Shown here piece by piece: positions 55,501 to 64,000 of a stretch of DNA of 64,000 bases. Location of the stretch: positions 6,634,001-6,698,000 of the forward strand of contig NC_062239.1 of assembly GCF_905475465.1 (NCBI RefSeq), in the 5' to 3' direction. This stretch comes from Pieris napi (lineage: Eukaryota > Arthropoda > Insecta > Lepidoptera > Pieridae). Numbering within the stretch: the stretch's first letter is position 1; every line of letters begins with the position of its first letter. The translations under genes were made by a program, and so were the position numbers. The notes beneath the pieces are model-generated. The model was not told the origin of the DNA. It searched no databases and saw only the letters and a list, made by a program, of their open reading frames with translations.

Positions 55501-56515
55501 ATTATTATATATCCTAGTTATATGGTAATGTTATGTAGTATAATGAATTACATTTTTGAAATGATTATTTATTTGAAATAAATACGTTAAAAGTTAAAGA
55601 TATACAAATATCTTGGTAAATGTTATCCATTTCAATATAATAGCAATACAAGCTGGACGAAATGAAAAGCTCATCAAAACGAACTCTGAAAAATGACAAC
55701 TGCAAACATGGCCACTCGGGGAAATTGGAAGAAAATTAAAAAGTAATAAAAATACAAATGAGCTGCTTTCAATCATCCCCCTGACAAGTGGTGCGGGGAG
55801 GGTGGGGACGTCACATGAGATTAAAAAGTTTGACGAGTCTCTCCCACGGAAATTAGCATTTTACTCCCAGCGTCAAATTTGCATTTCGGATCATCTTTTT
55901 TCATTTTTCTAATCAAAACTCGTGTATTATTATGTTAGAAACTGCCTATTATATTTGAAGAGGTATGTAGTAGAAAGTAGGTTTAAAATGGATATTTTTT
56001 ATTGTCTTCCACTTTAATTGATACCCATCTAAATAATGCCTCGAGTTTTAAATTATCATAAGACTTAAAAGGACAAAATATACAACGGCTATATAAAGTT
56101 AATGCATCAACCGTAACAAAGGTAATGTTACAGGATAATTATTGTAATTACAAAAAAAAACCTATATTCACGAAATTTGGCTTCAGACGTTTTAGAAAAT
56201 AAAATTTGTGACATATTAAACTTTAAATTTCGAACGAAACCGCAAGCAAAATGCCCGCGGCAGCTGTCACTTAATAATTTAATTGTGCATTTCCCTCCCT
56301 TTTTCACAGTTCTTTCGCGGCAAACTCGGTCGTCCATTAGTGTTCACAGAGCAAAAATTCACCCCATTGCATAGGTATAATAGAGCAAAATATAACATTG
56401 ATACTTTTTGTCTATAACAGATTAAAATACATACAAAATACAGTAAATGACATTTCTTTACTTTACAGTACCCATAGTTAGTATAGATAATTTGATTTAA
56501 AAATAAAAAATAAAT
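55501..56515. other. Gene-free, partly GC-rich
   Basis: About 55770-55900 and 56220-56350 are less AT-rich (CCCGCGGCAGCTGTCAC, TCGCGGCAAACTCGGTCG). Frames of 60-70 codons there have no recognised domain. Candidate regulatory sequence only. Confidence 0.25.
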
Positions 56516-56789
56516 CAGTGGCGCTACAACCTCTTTAGGTCTTGGCCTCAGATTTCTGAAACTGTTTCATGATCATTTTTAAATCTAATAGGCAAGTAGG
56601 TGATAAGCCTCCAGTGCCTGACACACGCCGTCGACTTTTTGGGTCTAAGACTAAGATGTTTTCCTTCACCGTTCGAGCAAATGTTAAATGCGCACATAGA
56701 AAGAAAGTCCATTGGTGCACAGCCGGGGATCGAACCTACGGCCTCAGGTATGAGAGTCGACCGCTGAAGCCACTAGGCCAACACTGCTC
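56516..56789 (-). repeat. SINE family A, nearly full length
   Basis: The minus strand reads AGTGTTGGCCTAGTGGCTTC, GTAGGTTCGATCCCCGGCTG, GCACCAATGGACTTTC, AACGGTGAAGGAAAACATC, CCAAAAAGTCGACGGCGTG and GGTTGTAGCGCCACTG. This copy has the best-preserved tRNA-like head on the minus strand. No duplication found. Confidence 0.8.
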
Positions 56790-57483
56790 ATTACACTCAC
56801 AATTTGATTTATGTTACTCAAATTCTAATTGTTTCTACTTCTAAATCTAAAATGTGTATTTATTTTCCCTAACAAAATTGGAAATGCATCGCCTTACATA
56901 ATAGTTTTCAATATCATTAATAAATATATATATTATTAGTTTAGTTATTCTATTAAACACACAGATATATAATATAATATAAAGCAAAAAAAGTTCCTTT
57001 AAAATTGAATGTAATGTAATTTTCATTAATGATTTTACTTTTATGTTAGTCTATTTTTTATTTAAACTTAGAACTTACACTATTTATTAAAAAAAATATT
57101 ACCTTACGAGCCCTGGCACTGCAACTTTACACACGCACTGTTACCACGTCTAAAGCTGCGTGCACACTGACTGTGATTCCAACTTTACCGCCCGCCCAAC
57201 GCTGTGGGCGGCGTTTTATCTGGGCGTGGTTACTAAATCTGATCCAATCATATCCTGCTGCATACTTCTTTTCACAACTAGTCAAGATTGTCAAGAAGCA
57301 GAGTGGACATCCGAGATTAATGGAAAGCCGGCAAGTTGCCCCAGTTATCCTGGTTAAGATATCGACATACAACTCATAGTAAGCGGCATTAACTTGCAAG
57401 GTTTTTTTGTCCGTTGTCTTATCTTTAGTGACCTAGTACCGCTACCACTTTACGATTCTATTACTGTGTATGCATACAGTCTA
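56790..57483. other. Gene-free stretch with GC hairpin
   Basis: CGCCCAACGCTGTGGGCG near 57192-57209 can form a small hairpin within a GC-rich patch (57140-57240). A 90-codon frame across it has no recognised domain. Nothing else recognised. Confidence 0.35.
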
Positions 57484-57798
57484 TCTAATATATAAAATTC
57501 TTGTGTCGCGGTGTTTGTGGTTAAACTCCTCCGAAACGGCTCGACCGATTCTCATGAAATTTTGTGTGCAAATTGGGTATGTCTGAGAATCAGACAACAT
57601 TTATTTTTCATCCCCCTAAATGTTAAGGGTAGCCCACCCCTAAATATTTTTTTTTTATTTTTAGATATTCTTTTCTGTTTTTATGATACTTCATTAAAAA
57701 ATACATACAACCCCTAACTTTCACTCTTCTACCATAAACCCCTATTTTTTTATTATAAATGATGTACATGGCAAAACGATGTTTGCCCGGTCAGCTAG
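57484..57798 (+). mobile_element. Non-autonomous Helitron, copy 3
   Basis: A|TCTAATATATAAAATTCTTG ... GGCAAAACGATGTTTGCC, then CGGTCAGCTAG|T. 5'-TC, 3'-CTAG, AT target and a 3' hairpin ending 11 bases from the end: all Helitron hallmarks are present. About 315 bases, no coding. Confidence 0.82.
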
Positions 57799-57840
57799 TA
57801 TAATAATATATTTCTACTTTATTATCATTTTATTTCTTCT

Positions 57841-58000
57841 TAATAGGCAAGTAGCCTTCAGTTTCTAACACACGCCATCGGTTTTAGGTCTACGCCATGC
57901 CGGTTTCCTCACGATGCTTTCATGTACCGCACAGAAAGTCTATTGGAGTCGGGGATGACCTCAGGGAGTCACACGCTCAAACTATTAGACCAACAATACT
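57841..58000 (-). repeat. SINE family A, decayed
   Basis: AATAGGCAAGTAGCCTTCAG, CTAACACACGCCATCGG, GCCGGTTTCCTCACGATGCTTTC and CACACGCTCAAAC in reverse order of the consensus. Lies 42 bases right of a Helitron. Confidence 0.6.
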
Positions 58001-59369
58001 ATACTATACAGCCTGTGATATATATACAATGATTCACCGCCTAGCTGTAGTACTCTTAGTACTTAGACAATACATTCTTTACTCGATACATGAAATGGTT
58101 ATTGGTACATGGTTATGTTATATGTAGCCTGTTTAAATGAGCTGAGGCAAACCGCAATATTTAGGACTGTATCCACATTAAGACCCTTGTGGATACTTTC
58201 ATTTTTAATGTACCATGGTGCATTGAAGAACCAAAGAACCTTGTTCTGAAAACGTTGTATTATTTCTAAATTGCCCGAAAAGACTCTTAGAGCCTTAGCG
58301 CCAAATATCTCTCTGGTATGTAAAAATATATTGGATTTACTTAGTTACCCTAAGTGTATCGAACGTAATACGAACGTCTAATTGTAGAAAGTCCAGTACT
58401 ACACGGTCCAGCTCAGGCTTTAACTGCTTAGGGCATTAGCCATTAGGTATAAGTTATAAAATGAGCTTTTATATAAACTCTAGTATCTAGTAGTAGTGAT
58501 GTAAAGCTTTAATTTAACTAATACTAGCCTCCTAGTAGTAGTAGTAATAGTAGTTCTTTTTACACACTAATATTATGATAGATTTGATTTTTCTGAAGAT
58601 TGAACGTAATGGATAAACTTTACTGTTAAACCGATTGTAAAATTCTTTCACTGAAAGTGAAACTTACACTTTTTATCAGCAAATAACAGACTATTTAATA
58701 AAAATAATTGCAAACCCTTCAAATATTCAAAATCCTAAGAAGATGTCGGAAAAGTAATTAAATCAAACAAACCAACATCAAATAGCTGTCAACTGAGGAA
58801 AATTAACGATATAATTTACTGTTTACCTATATTATAATCTTTTATAATATAGGTATCAAAGATTTTAATATAGGTAAACCATGAATTCCGATAACTCAAA
58901 AACTAGGCCACCCATTTTAACTGTTTGGAATCATGCCTAAATTTAATTTTCCAGGAAATTTGTAAGAAAACCAAAAAAATACTCCAATTGTAACAATACA
59001 TATTTTCTTTTCCCTTAAACACAGAAATGTATGGTGAGATAATAATATAAATATATATTTTGCGTATTGGTTATTTCTATAAATTCGATAGTGAATTATA
59101 TTAGCGGTAACAGAGTATTTAGGGCTAATTACCATAACAAGAACGAGACTCAAAAGCCCTAATAAAATCTCATCTCTATTATGCCGATAGAATAGAAACA
59201 ACACGCATATTATGAATGCCTTATGAACTGAAACTCAAAAGGCGATAAAACAATTTTGCTGGGTTCCTCGTGTGAAACATTATTTTCTTAATAGCGGATT
59301 ATTAAAGAAAGCAGTAGAGAGACCCGCATAGCAGATTCACGCAACAACGAGGACACGGGACCGGCATTA
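58001..59369. other. Gene-free AT-rich stretch
   Basis: A small palindrome at about 58821-58880 (GTTTACCTATATTA ... TAATATAGGTAAAC). No coding or shared repeat seen. Confidence 0.4.
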
Positions 59370-59692
59370 TAGTCTAGTCGACAAGTTGTGCGATAGCTCA
59401 TTGGATCCGGAATGACGTTTAAAAAATGTGCCAAAAGCGTGTATTAGCACATAAAAAATAATTATTTAATTTCTTAAATATTAATAGTTTATTAAATATT
59501 GGCAAAAAACGAAATGCCATTTTTTTTCATCTTTAATTGTTTATATAACTTGTGCAATTTTTATGTGCTAATACACGCTTTTGGCACATTTTTCTAGACG
59601 TCATTCCGGAATCCGGATCCAATAAGCTATCGCACATAATTTTAAGAGCAGTATCTCTATTTTGTACCATTTTCAACTTGTCGACTAGACTA
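59370..59692. repeat. Asymmetric inverted duplication with coding-like arms
   Basis: 59370-59457 and 59558-59692 are inverted copies. The right arm is longer: the left lacks about 40 bases in the middle plus a few near GGATCCGGA. The right arm on the minus strand reads an open peptide (VDKLKMVQNRDTALKIMCDS, then LLDPDSGMTSRKMCQKRV, AHKNCTSY) that looks like real protein coding of unknown family. The left arm is a damaged version of the same. Confidence 0.7.
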
Positions 59693-60664
59693 TTAACTAA
59701 ATCTGCCACAACGCAAATCACCAAGCGTTGCGTTTTAGAACAAATAAACTAAAGCCCCCAACTCCAAATTCTTAAGTCTAACTTATTAATGAGTTTCTTT
59801 ATCAAAAATATTAAATCTTCTTAGGTCTTCCGGAATCGGCAAATATTAAAGTTGGCTTAGCTGTTAATTTGATTAAAAATTGAATACATATTGTATGCTG
59901 CGTAGTGCTAATTAACTCTTAAGAAATAATTAAATATGTTCTGGACAAATTCCTTGGCTAAGTACATATTTCAATTGAGCATTTTATTAGTAGGTACACA
60001 ATTTTTTTAATTGATTTTGATTACGTACTAACCAGCAGGCACTGTATTACTTTTATTATTAATCCAGATTGAAACATAATAATAATAGGAATTTCAATAT
60101 TAATGTTTTTACGTAAAACAACAACATAGTATTACTATTACAACAGAATCCTTATTCTATCTCTAACTATACCAATAACATTTAAACGTGCATAAATAAT
60201 ATTAGTTAACCAACGCACGTTACGTAAAAAACGTTTATCCTTCTCCAAATTTGTCTTGCGTTATTAATAAATTATATTCTTAGTTTATTTAAAAATTGTT
60301 TCTATCCTAGTACAGTGCCATCTATCGCTATTTATTATCCGATTATGAAAACAAAAATTTGCATCCAAATCGTTTTCAATACACACAATCTTTTTATTTA
60401 AACGTGCGTTGCTTATAACGAAAATAACATTGATCAATATTCCAGTAACAAAGAGGGAGACACTAGTCGAGTAGTATCACTTGAGTGCCTGATTTTGACA
60501 ATATTATAAAAGGAGACACAAATAAGAAATAATGAAATATATTTTGAATTTCTAAAACATAGATAAATATTAAAAAAAAAATCAGTATCATGTTTTTGAT
60601 GATTATGAATTAAAAAGACATATGATTGAACTATTGTCAAGCGCTATTTTGACGTTTTCAATAT
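59693..60664. other. Upstream flank of CP190
   Basis: AT-rich, no exon or repeat recognised. Distal promoter sequence may lie here. Confidence 0.4.
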
Positions 60665-60672
60665 TGACGTCA
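60665..60672. promoter_or_regulatory. CRE-like palindrome near the CP190 start region
   Basis: TGACGTCA, the full CREB/ATF palindrome, lies about 140 bases before the 5' splice site of the CP190 leader. A related TTTTGACGTTTTC sits about 15 bases earlier. Placement in a likely core promoter is suggestive; no transcription start is proven. Confidence 0.35.
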
Positions 60673-60812
60673 CCATCTACTCTATACGATACAGTTATAT
60701 ACCGCCATCTTGTGATTGTATTGTCAAGTAAGAACGAATTTGGTGTCTAGAAATTTTGTTGTTTGGTGATGTGAAATAATATTGAAATCGTAGTGGTAAT
60801 CGTAGATTATAG

Positions 60813-61033
60813 GTAAGTTCAAGGAAATAAACAATTTAATGAAATGGCGCAAAATTTAAGCTTTTGATAAGTTTGGAATTTAAGAAAATATTTTCCTACG
60901 CTCGCCAATTTTCAGGCCGTGGCGTCAGGAACGATCGATAAGATGCTATGCTCGTAAAAATGTATTAAATGATCACAGTTTACTGTTATAGTTCTATAAA
61001 TTCATTATTTAATCGATCCTTTTTCTATTACAG
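60813..61033 (+). other. Leader intron of CP190
   Basis: 5' site AG|GTAAGT at 60812/60813 and 3' site TTTTCTATTACAG at 61021-61033. This removes 221 bases and leaves a 38-base stretch before the ATG. Both sites fit consensus well; the 5' exon start is unknown but probably lies within 60690-60770. Confidence 0.65.
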
Positions 61034-61071
61034 TATGTGAATTACGGTTATGTATATCAAAACCCACAAAA

Positions 61072-64000
61072 ATGAGTGACGTAAAGCAAGTGAAAGTGGA
61101 TAACTGGGGAATATATTTCCTTCAGAGGTTAAAGCACTTCTTTAACCGTACTGACTACTGCGATCTCACACTTCAGTTTCAAGATAATGCACAACTTAAA
61201 GTACATAGGTTGGTCCTTAATTCATGCACAGAATATTTTGAGATGTTAGAAAGAACTTGTGAAATGTATTCTGATTGCTTAGTCATGCCAGATGATCTAC
61301 AGGCCGATGTAGTAGTCCCTATTGTTAACTTCATGTATACTGGACAGCTGGAATTTAAAATGGATTTACTTGAAAAACTATACCAAACATCTTTAATCAT
61401 GAACATGCCTGTCTTGACTAAACTTTTAAATGCTCATAGAGTCAAACCTAATTTGTATGGTAAACGGTACAGCCGAAATATTGAACCAAGAGTATCTACG
61501 CCTACTGCAACTCCAACTGCACAGATCAAAAAGCGTAGCTTTAATAAGGCTTTTCCAAACGATCAACAAGCATCAGCAAAAAAAAAATTTGGAACTTCAG
61601 AAACTCTATTGTGTAGTAATGGTGCCTATGGCTTGGAAACAAGTTTAAAGCCAGTGGAATCCATCCAGAAAAAAAATTCAAATAAGGATCCAAAGCCAAC
61701 GCGGTATGAATTACCTGCTGAATTAGATGATGATAATATCTTTGATAACTCTTTCACAAGTCTTTCTTATGAATCTAAGCCTTTAATGGTGCACCCTGAA
61801 ACAACTAAATATTACACTCCTAAAAAAGCTAGAATTTTTGATGAACCATCTAATTCAAAGAAGTTTTTATCTGGAACAACAACAATGGATATTGTTGAAT
61901 GTCGAAAAATCACACCAAATGACATATTTGAAGATGTAGGAGAAACAAGTCCTGATGATTCAGAACTTTTCTTACAACAAAATATCCAAGAAAAAAAAGA
62001 TTCTAGTCAACTTTTTGATCAAATTTTAATTAAAGATTCAAAAATCTCTTTAGAAAAAAAAGATAAAAAGGAAAAAAGCCACTTGGATCATGCAAAAATT
62101 ATAAGTGAGGTACTTAAGAAATATCCTCATTTGGTAAAAAGCAATAAGAATATAAAACTTAAAATACTGAACAACCCCAATAGTCAGAAGAAACAAGAAC
62201 CAAAATTGTTAAAGGCTAAAACTGAAGTACCAGATTTTACTTATGAAACAGACGTAGTTGACTCTCAAGATGCAGCACGACTTATAGCAATGGGTGCAGA
62301 AAATGTGAAGGGTCCTTGGATTTGTCTGATATGTGGCACTCCTGGCAGAGCATTACATTTTACAAGTTATTATAACTATCGTCGCCATCTAGTAGAAGTT
62401 CATAATGAAAAACCAGTGTCAAATATGTGTGAATATTGTGGTTTGAAATCACCAAAGAGAAACTACTTGGTCCACCATTTATACACGAAGCATGGAGTTG
62501 AACCACCACGAGCTTTTCACTTCCCTAAATGTAATATATGCAGCTATGTTGCCTTAACAGAAGCTTTCTTAGTGAAGCATAAAATGTCTCATTCTGACAA
62601 CCACAAATTTCGATGTGCGATTTGTGCTTCTTCATTTCATAACTCAACTTTATTATTAAAACATATTCAGAAAACTGGTCACAAGTTTTCAGCTGAGAAA
62701 AAGCCAAGCCCACAGTGTATCTATTGCTATAAAATGTTTACACGAGATTCAAATTTATATGCCCACTTAAAATCAAATCATTATGAGTCTGCCAAAAATG
62801 ATGGCATTATTGAAGATTCTGACGATGAAAAGGAATCCCAGATTCATGTAGATACTAATAGGGATGGGACACCAACAAAATACATAGAAGTTAATGTTCC
62901 TGGATCATTTGACAATCAATATGATGAAACTTCCTATAATGTGCAGCAACGATCAGATGGAAATATTGAGATAGTTACTAAAAAGCCACCACTTAATTTA
63001 ATTCCAATTTCTAAAAAGAAAATATTAAATGCTGGCTTGAGTAAAACACCCTCTTCTGGTACTCCTCAAAAAGTCAAAATAATTCAAGAAGTTGTGTCTA
63101 AATCAGACTTTATAGATTCATCTGAACCAAAAAAAAAAGAAGATAGTATTGTAGTACTAGACAATAATGAATTCTTTTTCACAGAAAACTATCAAACTGA
63201 TAGTTTTAAGTTAGAAGAAATAATAACTTCTGAGACTTCACATTGTGAATATTCTACAACACCTCATAATAATACTGAAACATCCAAACTCACTCTATCA
63301 AAACCTAATCCAACTATGAATCAGCCCATACAAATTGTGGTATCTAATGAAGAGGAATATAAAGCTTTACTTTCCTCAAATCACTCTATAATATTTGATG
63401 ACAGAGTTTCTGATAAACCTTTGACAGTTTTGGCAACATCAAATTCAGACGTTGGAGATAGTATCAATTTAAGTAATCCGCAATCAAATGAAATGATGAT
63501 TATTCCTGAAACATTTCCCATAAATATTTCAGCATCTAATACTACAGACAACTCCAATATAGTTGTTGTGTACAGCCACCCAGTTAGTGAACAAAACAAA
63601 CATTATCAGTTAATAACATCTTCTCAAGGTCTCAACAATCAATTCATCCAATCATCAGCAATTTTTACTCAAAATTTTGAAACTGTGACAACTACATCTC
63701 CAATAATGGCTGGTCAAATAGTGGTAAATAACACTACTGTAGGTAATTCTTGGCAAAATGATTTGCCGATTGCTACTACAGAAATGCAAATTATAGCTTC
63801 AGAAGTGCATGATGGTGATCCTGTTAATAATATCCCTCAAGTTGAGATAGTGAAACCAGGTCTGGAGGTTCCTTCACCTCAATCGTTGCCAAACTTAGAT
63901 GAATCTGATATTTCAGCAAACAACAACTGTTTAAGTACTGACACTGACACTATAGTAAAATCTACCAAAACAGACAAAGCTATTTTTCAAAATACAACAT
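61072..64000 (+). CDS. Cp190: CP190 insulator/centrosomal BTB zinc-finger protein, 3' end cut by window
   Basis: 976 codons open to the edge without a stop. The start MSDVKQVKVDNWGIYFLQ and a BTB/POZ domain (about 14-120; TDYCDLTLQFQD, QLKVHRLVL, VVVPIVNFMYTG) match the Drosophila CP190 N-terminus as I know it. A second shared block is AKIISEVLKKYPHLVK (341-356). Five C2H2 fingers follow: C418/C421/H439/H444, C453/C456/H469/H474, C487/C490/H503/H507, C515/C518/H531/H537, C549/C552/H565/H570. An acidic patch (581-588) and a long Ser/Thr/Asn-rich tail come next. In flies CP190 is a shared cofactor of CTCF, Su(Hw) and BEAF-32 at insulators and moves to centrosomes in mitosis. The coding part seen is one exon. 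The leader holds two upstream frames. Confidence 0.95.
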   Translation, partial: MSDVKQVKVDNWGIYFLQRLKHFFNRTDYCDLTLQFQDNAQLKVHRLVLNSCTEYFEMLERTCEMYSDCLVMPDDLQADVVVPIVNFMYTGQLEFKMDLLEKLYQTSLIMNMPVLTKLLNAHRVKPNLYGKRYSRNIEPRVSTPTATPTAQIKKRSFNKAFPNDQQASAKKKFGTSETLLCSNGAYGLETSLKPVESIQKKNSNKDPKPTRYELPAELDDDNIFDNSFTSLSYESKPLMVHPETTKYYTPKKARIFDEPSNSKKFLSGTTTMDIVECRKITPNDIFEDVGETSPDDSELFLQQNIQEKKDSSQLFDQILIKDSKISLEKKDKKEKSHLDHAKIISEVLKKYPHLVKSNKNIKLKILNNPNSQKKQEPKLLKAKTEVPDFTYETDVVDSQDAARLIAMGAENVKGPWICLICGTPGRALHFTSYYNYRRHLVEVHNEKPVSNMCEYCGLKSPKRNYLVHHLYTKHGVEPPRAFHFPKCNICSYVALTEAFLVKHKMSHSDNHKFRCAICASSFHNSTLLLKHIQKTGHKFSAEKKPSPQCIYCYKMFTRDSNLYAHLKSNHYESAKNDGIIEDSDDEKESQIHVDTNRDGTPTKYIEVNVPGSFDNQYDETSYNVQQRSDGNIEIVTKKPPLNLIPISKKKILNAGLSKTPSSGTPQKVKIIQEVVSKSDFIDSSEPKKKEDSIVVLDNNEFFFTENYQTDSFKLEEIITSETSHCEYSTTPHNNTETSKLTLSKPNPTMNQPIQIVVSNEEEYKALLSSNHSIIFDDRVSDKPLTVLATSNSDVGDSINLSNPQSNEMMIIPETFPINISASNTTDNSNIVVVYSHPVSEQNKHYQLITSSQGLNNQFIQSSAIFTQNFETVTTTSPIMAGQIVVNNTTVGNSWQNDLPIATTEMQIIASEVHDGDPVNNIPQVEIVKPGLEVPSPQSLPNLDESDISANNNCLSTDTDTIVKSTKTDKAIFQNTT

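Noticed and set aside
57127..57399. 90-codon frame in a GC-rich patch
   Set aside because: Opposite-strand frames of similar size overlap it; none shows a domain.

Overview
The window reads as a lepidopteran (moth or butterfly) nuclear genome segment. It is AT-rich, its genes have short coding exons with GT-AG introns, and it is full of repeats that I recognise, from memory rather than by search, as typical of Lepidoptera: two tRNA-headed SINE families, short Helitrons ending in GGTCAGCTAG, and several LINE 3' ends. There are no bacterial operons, CRISPR arrays or stand-alone RNA genes.

Four host genes are supported. (1) 9461-11593 (+) is a single open frame for a protein made of four ~150-residue beta-trefoil (ricin-B-like) repeats; possible horizontal origin. 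(2) 13432-21226 (-) is the complete 12-exon gene for the gamma subunit of the cytosolic chaperonin TRiC/CCT (CCT3, 542 aa). (3) 24492-25448 (-) is the last coding exon of an unrecognised proline-rich protein. (4) 61072 to the right edge (+) is the insulator/centrosome protein CP190 (BTB plus five C2H2 fingers), cut by the window end. It has a spliced leader with two upstream reading frames.

Between 25.5 and 60.7 kb there is no recognisable host coding exon. This interval holds two apparently intact non-LTR retrotransposons, each with target-site duplications I could find by eye. One encodes a restriction-like endonuclease (29917-33408, one 922-aa ORF, poly-A tail). The other is an apurinic-endonuclease, RTE-like element (45372-49637, ORF1 and ORF2, 14-bp duplication). 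Truncated relatives of the first, a pogo/Tigger-like element, SINEs, Helitrons and foldback elements surround them. Some AT-rich, TAATTA-containing stretches look like non-coding regulatory sequence.

The left 9 kb has no gene and is a dense set of DNA-transposon remnants: a perfect 79-bp inverted repeat (5203-5457), a decayed Tc1/IS630-type element (5565-6430), an inverted-repeat MITE (2863-3093), a Helitron and a SINE with 14-bp duplications. The genes do not form a pathway; CCT3 and CP190 are housekeeping/chromatin genes in a repeat-rich neighbourhood.
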